Shown: piece by piece, positions 1 through 6,429 of the stretch
Layout of the letters: every line of letters begins with the position of its first letter
Numbering within the stretch: position 1 is the first letter of the stretch
Notes under the pieces: generated by a model
Database searches by the model: none
Told to the model about the DNA's origin: nothing
Seen by the model: the letters and a program-made list of their open reading frames with translations, nothing else
NCBI GenBank assembly: GCA_023413015.1
Contig: JAEZQR010000085.1
Coordinates: 1 to 17,869, forward strand
Source of the DNA: Pseudomonadota bacterium
Lineage (GTDB): Bacteria > Pseudomonadota > Alphaproteobacteria > Sphingomonadales > Sphingomonadaceae
Length of the DNA: 17,869 nucleotides
Direction: 5' to 3'
Position numbers and translations under genes: made by a program

Positions 1-634
1 TATCGGCACCGGCCGTTTCGGCTACGATGGCACCAAGCGTGCCAGGCTGGCCGCCTTCGCGGGCTTGAGCCGTCAAGGCGATGACGGCGACGTCGCCATT
101 CACGCGGTTGCTCGGGATCGACACAACAACGAAGACGGTACGCTGCCCGACTCCGGGGGCACCCGTCGACGGTTCCAGCTCGTCGAGTGAGGTGACGGCC
201 GTATCCTCGGCGGCCGAGAAGGTGCCGTTGCCGTTATCGAGGTAAATCTGCACCGACGTCACGTCGAAGTTGTCGCTATTCCCGCGTGGGCCGATACCGC
301 CGTTCGGCTGGCCGACCGTCAGGCCGAAGTCGAGCGTAGCATTGGAGGTGTTGGTGATCGTGAAGGTGGCCACCTGTTGGGTGGCGCCGGGAATGACCTG
401 AGTATCGGTCGAGCCGACTTCGGCGACCACGACATCGATCTTGCGGTCGACCACGAAGCTCGTCTGGCTTTGCACCTGCGGCTGATCGATATCGCCGATC
501 TTGTAACTGACGGTGGCCGTACTGGTGATGGTCGTGTTCGCCTCGGTGCCTGCCGCCCTTGCCTGCTGGCTTACGATCAGTGCCGCGGCCATGATTGCAA
601 TCCTGAGCCATCCGCCCCTGCCAAACCCCCGCAT
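1..634 (-). CDS. Exported DUF11-like protein, C-terminus cut by window edge
   Basis: I translated this from the minus strand; it stays open to the window edge (211 codons seen). The ATG at 634 follows a strong AGGCGGGGAGG ribosome site about 6 bases upstream. The N-terminus has a signal peptide: Arg-rich residues 1-11, a hydrophobic run to about 22, and a likely signal peptidase I site after ARA (25-27). The mature part is beta-strand-like, with a TFTITNTSNATLDFGL segment typical of DUF11/conserved-repeat domains and a YLDNGNGTFSAAED loop, then TVFVVVSIP. The same pattern occurs in the gene ending at 1167, so the two are paralogous. It lies 53 bases behind the preceding gene on the same strand and is probably the third gene of the operon. 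The function is unknown; a periplasmic or surface structural part is only an inference. The protein may continue into further repeats outside the window. Confidence 0.75.
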   Translation of the reverse strand, partial: MRGFGRGGWLRIAIMAAALIVSQQARAAGTEANTTITSTATVSYKIGDIDQPQVQSQTSFVVDRKIDVVVAEVGSTDTQVIPGATQQVATFTITNTSNATLDFGLTVGQPNGGIGPRGNSDNFDVTSVQIYLDNGNGTFSAAEDTAVTSLDELEPSTGAPGVGQRTVFVVVSIPSNRVNGDVAVIALTAQAREGGQPGTLGAIVAETAGAD

Positions 635-687
635 TTTTACCTCCCCGCCTGTGTTGCCTTGACGCTGCCGCTCCCCGGACGGCCGCG

Positions 688-1155
688 CTACTTCAGCCTC
701 GCCTTGAAGCTGACCTGGCCGCTCGCACCTGCCGCTATCGGTTGCGCAAACCGCCATCTGATGTGGGTGAGCTCGTCGCGCCGGGCTGGGCGGGTCGTGC
801 CATCCGGTGCACGCACCGAAAGCTGGGCCAGCGGCGCCCATGACTTGCCACCATCGGCAGACATCTCGGCACCAACCGACTCTTCGCCGGCGAACGCCAC
901 GCCCGTGGCGATCGGGTTCGTTATCTGGAAGTCGGCAGCCGGCTTCGGGCCGCTGTTCCGATAGGCGATCGTATAAACAAGCCGGTCGCCCGGAACGACG
1001 GTGGTTGCCGGCCTGAGTTGTCGCTCGACCGTTCCGTCCTTCGCGGCGACGTAAGTTTCAACGAAGACCTTTGTCTCGATGGTGACGGCCTGCCCCATGG
1101 CAGGGGCAGCAAGAGCGGCGATTACGGCCGCCGCGAGCACGTTTTTTGGATACAT
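688..1155 (-). CDS. Small exported single-domain DUF11-like protein
   Basis: The product has 155 residues from the ATG at 1155, which has a GGGGAG ribosome site 4-9 bases upstream. A second in-frame ATG at 1170 overlaps the stop of the upstream gene (ATGA) and would add five residues, so translational coupling is possible. Residues 1-22 form a signal peptide (MYPKNVLAAAVIAALAAPAM, cleavage near MGQA). The rest is one DUF11-like module: PGDRLVYTIAYRNSGPKPA, then ITNPIATGVAF, then a MSADGGKSWAPL turn and a closing GQVSFKARLK strand. These pieces match the C-terminal module of the preceding gene (YTISADIRAG, SDGNGAFAPL, VRFQVRINKQ). It is the middle gene of the minus-strand operon. No catalytic motif or membrane anchor is seen. 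Family membership is likely; the biological role is not known. Confidence 0.75.
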   Translation of the reverse strand: MYPKNVLAAAVIAALAAPAMGQAVTIETKVFVETYVAAKDGTVERQLRPATTVVPGDRLVYTIAYRNSGPKPAADFQITNPIATGVAFAGEESVGAEMSADGGKSWAPLAQLSVRAPDGTTRPARRDELTHIRWRFAQPIAAGASGQVSFKARLK

Positions 1156-1166
1156 GTACTCCCCGC

Positions 1167-2204
1167 TCATTGTTTGTTGATCCTGACCTGGAACCGCACC
1201 GAGCGTGCCGGTACGCCGGCAATGATCTGGCCGAGATTGAATTCGACCCTCTGCCCATCGGACCGGCCGGCGTCGTCGTCGGCGGCATCGGTGAGCGGTG
1301 CGAACGCACCGTTGCCATCCGAAATGGCGAGGCTGCCCGGTTCGTAGGTGGTGCCGGCAGGGATGCTATCGGCGACGACTGCGTCCATGACCGAGCCGGC
1401 CCTAATATCGGCGCTGATCGTATAGGTAACGATCGCGCCCGCGACCGGACTCGTCCCGCCGGATGGATCGGTCACACGTTGCGCCTTGATCAACGATGGC
1501 ATGCTTGCCACCACGATCATGCCGGCGGCCGCGCTGGCCTTGGCCGCTGTCGACCCAACTACCGCATCGATCCCATCGCCCATCGGGTCGATGAATATGC
1601 TGCCCGGCCCGCCGTCGCCGTGCGCCGGCTGGCGGTCGAGAGTCATGGCGCGGGCGTCGAGAACGACGTTGCCGATATCATCGTTTTTGACGGCGTCGGG
1701 TACGGTGCAGACGACGAAGACAGTGATCGATTCGTCCGGCCTCAGTTCGGGATCGTTCGTCCCGGTCACATAGGGCGCATCGCTAGCGGCCTCGTACGCA
1801 CCGCTTCCGTCATCCAGGAAAAGTTGGGTGCAGGCCGGATCGAAATTGCCGCCGCCGACATCGGTGCGCATCGCAAACCTGAATCGTTCGGCACCATTGC
1901 CTATGTTCATGATTCGGAAGGCAAGCGTGCGCGCCGTATCGCCTGGCAGAACCGCCGGCCGTTCGCCGCTAGCCGGTTCCACCACGACATCGAGCACCTC
2001 CTGGACCCGTACCGATGCTGTGTTCGAGGTGACGCTGACGGTAGCGCCGTTCGCCGTGTAGGTAGCGGTGGCCGCAGTGCCGATCAGAGCCCCGGCCGAT
2101 GTGCCCCTGGCTTCGGCTGTCCAGGGCAGCCATATCACGGTGATCACGGCGGCTACCGTGAGGCTGCGCTGAGCGGTTCGCCATGTGCATGCGCGATAAG
2201 CCAA
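1167..2204 (-). CDS. Exported two-module DUF11-like protein, first gene of operon
   Basis: The start is uncertain. I chose the TTG at 2204 (345 residues) because a good promoter lies at 2248-2276, which puts an upstream in-frame ATG at 2285 before the transcription start. From the TTG the protein begins with a basic, then hydrophobic, signal peptide and a likely cleavage near TAEARG (about residue 33). Module 1 (about 35-195) carries VLDVVVEPASG, a LPGDTARTLAFRIMNIGNG strand pair and an NFDPACTQLFLDDGSG loop, and closely parallels the gene starting at 634. Module 2 (about 235-345) is a DUF11-like domain with IVTYTISADIRAG and GTTYEPGSLAISDGNGAFAPL, paralleling the gene starting at 1155. A Gly/Ala/Val-rich linker with KASAAAGMIVVASMPS separates them. 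The stop overlaps a possible ATG of the next gene. The protein is secreted; its function is unknown. Confidence 0.72.
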   Translation of the reverse strand: MAYRACTWRTAQRSLTVAAVITVIWLPWTAEARGTSAGALIGTAATATYTANGATVSVTSNTASVRVQEVLDVVVEPASGERPAVLPGDTARTLAFRIMNIGNGAERFRFAMRTDVGGGNFDPACTQLFLDDGSGAYEAASDAPYVTGTNDPELRPDESITVFVVCTVPDAVKNDDIGNVVLDARAMTLDRQPAHGDGGPGSIFIDPMGDGIDAVVGSTAAKASAAAGMIVVASMPSLIKAQRVTDPSGGTSPVAGAIVTYTISADIRAGSVMDAVVADSIPAGTTYEPGSLAISDGNGAFAPLTDAADDDAGRSDGQRVEFNLGQIIAGVPARSVRFQVRINKQ

Positions 2205-2247
2205 ACCCCAACCCCGCGTCGGCCTGAGGCCCTTGGCCCGCTCGATA

Positions 2248-2276
2248 TTTTTACTGTAAAGTAATGATAATGGCAA
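2248..2276 (-). promoter_or_regulatory. Sigma70-like promoter of the DUF11-like operon
   Basis: Read on the minus strand: a -35 TTGCCA (2276-2271), a 17-base spacer and a -10 TAAAAA (2253-2248). Transcription would start near 2241, leaving a leader of about 37 bases before the TTG at 2204. The AT-rich patch stands out from the GC-rich surroundings. Confidence 0.5.
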
Positions 2277-2283
2277 ATTAACC
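2267..2283 (+). promoter_or_regulatory. Imperfect CtrA box over the -35 of the DUF11-like operon
   Basis: The sequence ATAA-TGGCAAA-TTAACC fits the alphaproteobacterial CtrA consensus TTAA-N7-TTAAC with one mismatch in the left half. The right half continues as TTAACCAT (2278-2285), a commonly seen CtrA half-site. It covers the -35 hexamer of the minus-strand promoter and lies in the divergent gap before the AI-2E gene, so it could act on either. The match is seen; binding is inferred. Confidence 0.4.
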
Positions 2284-2398
2284 ATATCCGATGTCGTGAA
2301 CGGCGTTCGGCGGGCGCTTGATGCCAGCTCGCCTTTGCAAGAGCACGAGCACGCAGCTGGAAGGCACAATTGCAGCGGTTGGTACGTTCCGCATCTAT

Positions 2399-3592
2399 AT
2401 GGAGCGTGTCGCAGACAGCCCGTCGGGCGGTGGTTTAGGTATCGCCGGCAACGGCCAGGCAACCGAAGCGGTAGCTGCCCTCTCGGAAGAGGCCGGGGCC
2501 GACTCCTATCGGCGCGATCGGCTGCTGTCTTCGCTGGTGTTCATCGCCGGCGTGGCCCTGTTCCTTGGCGCCCCCTTTGCGTTGCGTGCGGGGGCCATCT
2601 TCTTCATGCCGGTGACGATCGCGGTGGTTGTCACACTCATGCTCGTTCCCGCGCAGGAGTGGCTGGAGCGGCATCGCGTGCCGTCCGGGCTTGCCGCACT
2701 CATCGTGTTGCTGCTGTTCCTGATCGCGGCGAATGCGGTTCTGGTGGCGATCGTCCTGCCCGCGACCGAATGGGTGCAGATGCTACCCTCACACGTCGCG
2801 CAGATCCGCTCGAACCTAGAGCCGATATTGAATGTCTTCGCCGCGCTCGAACATCTGCTGGAGGAGGTGTCTGGCGTCCTGGGGAAGGGTGTGGGCGCGC
2901 AGCAGCCCGAGGTGGTGGTCGATACGCCCAACTCGGCGTTCGATATCGTGGCGGCCTCGGCGCCTTCGGCGCTGCTTCAGGCGCTGTTCGTCATCCTGCT
3001 CGTCTATTTCCTGCTCGCCGCCTACACGCGCATGCGTGAGCGGCTCATCCGCAACCGCAGCTCGCTGTCGGGCAGCCTGCGGGTCGCCCGCGTCATCCGG
3101 GATGCGGTGCAGAACACCTCGACCTATCTGCTGACGATTGCGGCCATCAACGCCGGGATGGGGGCGACCGTGGCGCTCGTCATGTGGCTGCTCGGCATGC
3201 CGACGCCGCTGATGTGGGGCGGCTTTGCCGCGATCCTGAATTTCATTCCCTACTTGGGTCCGCTGGTCACGACCGGACTGCTCGCGTTCGGCGGATTGAT
3301 CGTGTTCAGCGATCCGTGGACGGCGCTCATGCCGGCAGCCTGCTTCCTGATGATCCATGCGCTCGAGGCGAATGTCATCACGCCGTCGCTCGTCGGCAAG
3401 CGCCTCGAGGTCAACCCGCTGGCCATCCTCCTGAGCCTCAGCTTCTGGGGGTGGGTGTGGGGCACGGTCGGCGCGCTCGTCTCGGTGCCGCTGCTGATCA
3501 TGTTCAAGGTCATCCTCGATCGCATCGGCAAGCCCGATATTCTCGGCTTCCTGTTCGATGACCGCACGCTGGCCGAGGCGCACGACGAATAA
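2399..3592 (+). CDS. AI-2E/PerM family transporter-like membrane protein
   Basis: This is a COG0628 (AI-2E/PerM family) inner-membrane protein of 397 residues from the ATG at 2399. Hydrophobic helices occur near residues 43-90 (SSLVFIAGVALFLGAP and IFFMPVTIAVVVTLMLVP), 100-122 (LIVLLLFLIAANAVLVAIVL), 196-215 and, in the C-terminal half, 244-375. Family signatures are NFIPYLGPLV from residue 281 and, downstream, NVITPSLVGKRLEVNPLAIL followed by SFWGWVWGTVGALVSVPLL. A soluble segment (about 127-190) lies between the two membrane parts, as is usual. The reading frame runs further upstream to an ATG at 2321 and a TTG at 2318; no start has a clear ribosome site, so the N-terminus is open. Family members have been linked to AI-2 export or ion/proton exchange, and the substrate here cannot be read from sequence. 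It is divergent from the DUF11-like operon. Confidence 0.9.
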   Translation: MERVADSPSGGGLGIAGNGQATEAVAALSEEAGADSYRRDRLLSSLVFIAGVALFLGAPFALRAGAIFFMPVTIAVVVTLMLVPAQEWLERHRVPSGLAALIVLLLFLIAANAVLVAIVLPATEWVQMLPSHVAQIRSNLEPILNVFAALEHLLEEVSGVLGKGVGAQQPEVVVDTPNSAFDIVAASAPSALLQALFVILLVYFLLAAYTRMRERLIRNRSSLSGSLRVARVIRDAVQNTSTYLLTIAAINAGMGATVALVMWLLGMPTPLMWGGFAAILNFIPYLGPLVTTGLLAFGGLIVFSDPWTALMPAACFLMIHALEANVITPSLVGKRLEVNPLAILLSLSFWGWVWGTVGALVSVPLLIMFKVILDRIGKPDILGFLFDDRTLAEAHDE

Positions 3593-3637
3593 TCGGTCGC
3601 CCGATGAAGTTGTCCACAAAAAAGCCGGATGTCGTGC

Positions 3638-3666
3638 TTGACAGGGCAGGGGCCGCCGCATAGGTA
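3638..3666 (+). promoter_or_regulatory. Promoter of tRNA-Asp
   Basis: A consensus -35 TTGACA (3638-3643, within CTTGAC as preferred in alphaproteobacteria) is followed after 17 bases by TAGGTA (3661-3666). A start near 3673 gives a leader of about 10 bases before the tRNA. Confidence 0.6.
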
Positions 3667-3683
3667 CCCGCCACGCTTTTTGC

Positions 3684-3760
3684 GCGGGTGTAGCTCAGTC
3701 GGTTAGAGCGCCGGCCTGTCACGCCGGAGGTCGCGGGTTCGAGCCCCGTCACTCGCGCCA
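3684..3760 (+). tRNA. tRNA-Asp (anticodon GUC)
   Basis: A 77-base cloverleaf with encoded CCA. The acceptor stem is GCGGGTG (3684-3690) against CACTCGC (3750-3756), with one G-T pair, followed by G73 and CCA. The D arm reads TAGCTCAGTCGGTTAGAGC. The anticodon stem CCGGC/GCCGG encloses CTGTCAC, giving anticodon GTC for aspartate. The T arm contains GGTTCGAGCC. No duplicate of its 3' end was seen elsewhere in the window, so nothing suggests an integrated element. Confidence 0.98.
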
Positions 3761-3837
3761 TTCCTTACATCGATGATGATGTGCCTCGCGGGCGCCGAGC
3801 GGTGCCTGGGAGGCCATGCCGCTCGCGCGGCGAGCAA

Positions 3838-3865
3838 GCCGGCGGCGCAATTGCGCAGCGCCGGC
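3838..3865 (+). other. GC-rich hairpin downstream of tRNA-Asp
   Basis: GCCGGCG (3838-3844) pairs with CGCCGGC (3859-3865), and an inner GCGC/GCGC stem closes an AATT loop with a 2-base bulge. A CCCTTTC run follows rather than a clean T-tract. It could end the tRNA transcript about 80 bases after the tRNA, but that is weakly supported. Confidence 0.3.
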
Positions 3866-3975
3866 GTCCCTTTCGGGCAACCATTGCTGACCATCTCACC
3901 GATAAGCGCCGCCGCAAGTGCGGTGGCGGGGCGTCTGATTGAGATAATACCAAGCCAAGCAAAGATGTTTCGCAT

Positions 3976-3999
3976 CCGAAACCATCTTATTGGTTTCGG
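3976..3999 (+). other. AT-rich-region hairpin, perfect 8-bp stem
   Basis: CCGAAACC (3976-3983) and GGTTTCGG (3992-3999) are exact inverted copies around an 8-base AT-rich loop. No T-run follows. It lies about 45 bases before the CtrA box and could be an operator or RNA hairpin; nothing more can be said. Confidence 0.35.
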
Positions 4000-4043
4000 T
4001 GCCGCAATAAAATTAGCCGATTAAATTCGGTTATTCCTGCATG

Positions 4044-4071
4044 TTAACCGTACGTTAATATTTCTTATTCA
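4044..4071 (+). promoter_or_regulatory. Perfect CtrA box with overlapping promoter-like elements
   Basis: TTAACCGTACGTTAA (4044-4058) matches TTAA-N7-TTAA exactly. Its TTAACC could serve as a -35, with TATTCA (4066-4071) as a -10 after 16 bases. The geometry, a CtrA box covering the -35, is that of CtrA-activated promoters in alphaproteobacteria. A rightward transcript would start near 4078, giving a leader of about 390 bases before 4471 or a separate small RNA. The box is seen; its use is inferred. Confidence 0.45.
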
Positions 4072-4114
4072 CAAATGACGATCGTTAGGGGTAAGTACTA
4101 ACATCAGTCTGTGG

Positions 4115-4146
4115 CTTCAATTGTTCGGGGGGTCGGGCAATTGAAG
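4115..4146 (+). repeat. 9-bp inverted repeat, possible operator or RNA stem
   Basis: CTTCAATTG (4115-4123) and CAATTGAAG (4138-4146) are perfect inverted copies 14 bases apart. Each contains the palindrome CAATTG. The arms are AT-richer than the surroundings. It would lie just inside the transcript predicted from the promoter-like elements at 4044-4071. Confidence 0.4.
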
Positions 4147-4184
4147 GCGTTACTAGCGGGGGCAACAGCATGATCGAAGGAACC

Positions 4185-4211
4185 GGCATACTCGCGCAGC
4201 GGCGAGTAGCC
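4185..4211 (+). other. Strong hairpin in presumed leader
   Basis: TACTCGC (4189-4195) pairs with GCGAGTA (4202-4208) around a 6-base GCAGCG loop. GGC (4185-4187) and GCC (4209-4211) extend it across one bulged A. No T-run follows. It lies inside the doubtful 28-codon frame 4170-4256. Confidence 0.4.
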
Positions 4212-4470
4212 ATCGCCTGTGCACGCTGCGAAGCAGCACTCTTTTCCTTGCCATAGCCGAGGCGTTCCGCGCGACGGCCGTGCCGGGACATTTGCCTTGG
4301 CACAGGCGCCTACCGGCGTTGCGCCGACGCGCTAATCCACCGGCACGTCCTCTGCCGAGCCGATAGGATTTCGCCACTAAGCGATCTCGGCCACGGACCA
4401 GCCAAGTAACGGCAAGAATGGGAAGCCGCGCGGTTCGCGCTCTCGCTTCCCGAGTGACTCGAGCGCAGCC

Positions 4471-6375
4471 ATGACCAACAAGGGTGATTTCTCATATATA
4501 CTGTCGACGACAGCGCTTCTCCTCTCTGTCTCGGCGTGCGGCGGCGAGGGAAGCAGCCCGACGCCGCCGACCTCGGCGCCCGGCACGGGCACGTCGCAGC
4601 CGGCCTCCACACCGTCCCCGACGGCTGACCCGGGCACGAGCCCGGGTACGAGCACGCCGGTCGTCACGCCCCCGTCTTCGTCACCGACGGTCGATGGGCA
4701 AATCGACCTTTTCGTCACGCGCTCGGGCCATTGGCGCCTGATCGCGTTGCCGGCGCAGGTGGATGCCGCCGTCTATCGCATGACGCTCGACGAGAATCCC
4801 ACCTTCGTGCGCGAGTTCGCCTGCCGCCGGATCTTCACCAAGGAAGCGGGAGATTCGACGGCGCTGAACCTTGCGACGGTTGTCCTGATGGGTATATCCA
4901 CGAAGGTCGCGCAGGGGTCGTGTCGCGTCGTCCAGAACATGGAGCCGGTGCAGCCCAACGGCGCCTGGCTGCGCGAGGCCGTGGCGAACGGCCTGATCCC
5001 GGCCTATCGCCGCGAGCGGGCGTGGACCACCGCACCGAAGCTGCTGTCACCCGACAGCAAGCGCGGCGCCTATGACCCGACGAGCCTTGGGCCGATCCCC
5101 GGCTCGACCACCGCGCCCTCCAGCAACAGCAACTTCGTTGGCGTCACGTCGGCGCAGGGGGGCGAATATTCGGCCAGCCGCGGCTTCCTCCACGATGCCG
5201 ACGCACGTGTCCTGGATGCGGCGCTTCACAATGAAGATAGCCGTATCGCTGCCTATTGGTCCGAATTCACCCAGTACACCTTCTATAGCCTGGCGCAGCC
5301 GCAAGGCGCCGCCTGGTCGACGGTGAACCACGTCACCATCGATCCGCAGTTTCCGCTCAGCGGCGACAGGCCCTGGGAGACGCCGATCGGTGTCAATCCC
5401 AACACGAAGACCGATAGCATGACCGATGTGGACGGCTGGTCACGCAACGTCGCGCACCTCGAGAATACCGGCTTCGTCCATTGGCTGGCGACCGAGGACC
5501 CGATCGCAGGCCTCCTGGTGCAGCGGCAGGCAGCCTACGCGCTCGGCTCGCGTTACGAAAACTACCGCGGCGGATTCGAGAGCTACAAGGCCGATACGGC
5601 CTATGAAGGTAACAGCGATGAGGAGCGCGGCATCCTCAACACGCTTTCGGCGCTGTGGAAGTCGAAGGTCGTGGCGTCGGCCGTCCAGAGCGTCACCGGG
5701 AAGATGTTCTGGAGTGCCGATCGTGCCCGGAAGCAGGCCAACGAGGTGATCGCCTTCTACGATCGCACCGAAGCGGCGTTGATGCGCAACGCGACGCCCG
5801 AAAGCAACATGTCGCGTTACATCGGCAAGCTGGCGAACGTGCCATTCACCTTCCTCGGCAAGGAGACCTACGAGATGGCGGACGGCACCACGCCGTACTA
5901 CCGCCAGACCAGTGCGTTCCAGAGCCAGCAGTACGGCAAGGAACCGCTGTATCTATGGACCCGGGCGGGCAACGCGACGGTGCGCGGCTGGTTCGAGACC
6001 TATACGAGGCAGCATGTCTGGCGCGCCTATTTCATCGGCGGGACGTTCGGCGTGGACGGACCGGACAGCAACAAGGGCTCAGGCTATCCGATCGGGCCGA
6101 ACGATGTGATGCCGAGCTACAGCGCTGTGGCCGATCTGGCGAAATATGTCGCGGGCCAGTCGTTCAAGGACCCCGGCTCGCGCGACAACTTCAACGGCGC
6201 TTCCATCCACACTGCGATGCAGCAGGAAGGCCTGCTGCTGCTCGCGAAGGCGGCCGGGCTGAACGTACCGTTCCTCGACGAGGCGCTCGCACGGATCGCC
6301 GAGAACAAGACGCGCACCACCTCGCTGCGGTATCGCGACCTACAGATGCTCAAGCATATGGCCGCGCCGGAATGA
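4471..6375 (+). CDS. Unrecognised 634-residue lipoprotein
   Basis: I do not recognise this family. The N-terminus is a lipoprotein signal: a short polar start, the hydrophobic segment ILSTTALLLSV and a lipobox V20-S21-A22-C23. Residues 24-75 form a Pro/Ser/Thr/Gly-rich tether. The body (about 76-634) is rich in Trp, Tyr and Arg and looks largely helical toward the C-terminus. Notable segments are HVTIDPQFPLSGDRPWETPIG followed by DGWSRNVAHLENTGFVHWLA around residues 300-345 and a helical ALARIAENKTRTTSLRYRD near the end. The middle part recalls (alpha/alpha)-barrel-like exported proteins that carry a short AHxxxxxxYLLTG-type segment, but this is only a resemblance. ATG 4471 lacks a clear ribosome site, and the next in-frame ATG is about 90 codons on, past the lipobox. 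With Gly at +2 after Cys, outer-membrane sorting is likely. No enzyme partner is adjacent. Confidence 0.85.
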   Translation: MTNKGDFSYILSTTALLLSVSACGGEGSSPTPPTSAPGTGTSQPASTPSPTADPGTSPGTSTPVVTPPSSSPTVDGQIDLFVTRSGHWRLIALPAQVDAAVYRMTLDENPTFVREFACRRIFTKEAGDSTALNLATVVLMGISTKVAQGSCRVVQNMEPVQPNGAWLREAVANGLIPAYRRERAWTTAPKLLSPDSKRGAYDPTSLGPIPGSTTAPSSNSNFVGVTSAQGGEYSASRGFLHDADARVLDAALHNEDSRIAAYWSEFTQYTFYSLAQPQGAAWSTVNHVTIDPQFPLSGDRPWETPIGVNPNTKTDSMTDVDGWSRNVAHLENTGFVHWLATEDPIAGLLVQRQAAYALGSRYENYRGGFESYKADTAYEGNSDEERGILNTLSALWKSKVVASAVQSVTGKMFWSADRARKQANEVIAFYDRTEAALMRNATPESNMSRYIGKLANVPFTFLGKETYEMADGTTPYYRQTSAFQSQQYGKEPLYLWTRAGNATVRGWFETYTRQHVWRAYFIGGTFGVDGPDSNKGSGYPIGPNDVMPSYSAVADLAKYVAGQSFKDPGSRDNFNGASIHTAMQQEGLLLLAKAAGLNVPFLDEALARIAENKTRTTSLRYRDLQMLKHMAAPE

Positions 6376-6380
6376 CGGAG

Positions 6381-6422
6381 CGCTTCCGGCACCGCCGCAT
6401 TCGCGAGGCGGTGTCGGAAGCG
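6381..6422. terminator. Long hairpin between convergent genes
   Basis: A 16-bp stem (6381-6396 against 6407-6422, arms starting CGCTTCCGGC and GGCGGTGTCG) has a single G-T pair and a 10-base loop. It sits 5 bases after the lipoprotein stop and 8 bases from the stop of the convergent chorismate mutase gene, as expected of a two-way terminator. There is no T-tract on either side. Confidence 0.5.
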
Positions 6423-6429
6423 GCCGGAT

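Larger units (their letters stand above)
3761..4470 (+). other. Noncoding stretch between tRNA-Asp and the lipoprotein gene
   Basis: These 710 bases hold no convincing gene. The open frames in them have no family resemblance, and those reaching into the tRNA are artefacts. What is visible: a GC-rich hairpin at 3838-3865; an AT-rich patch at about 3930-4090, unusual for this genome, with a hairpin at 3976-3999, a CtrA box at 4044-4058 and a promoter-like pair; an inverted repeat at 4115-4146; a hairpin at 4185-4211; and a 28-codon frame at 4170-4256 preceded by a G-run. From about 4260 to 4470 I see nothing recognisable, and no clear promoter directly before the gene at 4471. Confidence 0.6.

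Noticed and set aside
1146..2264. 372-codon plus-strand frame opposite the first DUF11-like gene.
   Set aside because: The minus-strand frames have signal peptides, ribosome sites and paralogous domains; the plus frame has none of these.
3610..3618. TTGTCCACA, one mismatch from a DnaA box, before the tRNA-Asp promoter.
   Set aside because: It is single, with no cluster, AT-rich unwinding element or origin-linked gene nearby.
3510..3975. Minus-strand frames across the tRNA reading VTGLEPATSGVTGRRSNRLS and ASDGARTRDLRRDRPAL.
   Set aside because: These are the well-known false peptides from the antisense of tRNA-Asp in GC-rich genomes, not genes.
3773..4024. 83-codon plus-strand frame after the tRNA.
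   Set aside because: No ribosome site, an Ala/Gly-rich random composition, and it runs through two hairpins. No support for coding.
3684..4470. tRNA-Asp as an integration site, with the orphan lipoprotein as cargo.
   Set aside because: No integrase and no second copy of the tRNA 3' end in the window; the neighbours on both sides look like the ordinary chromosome.
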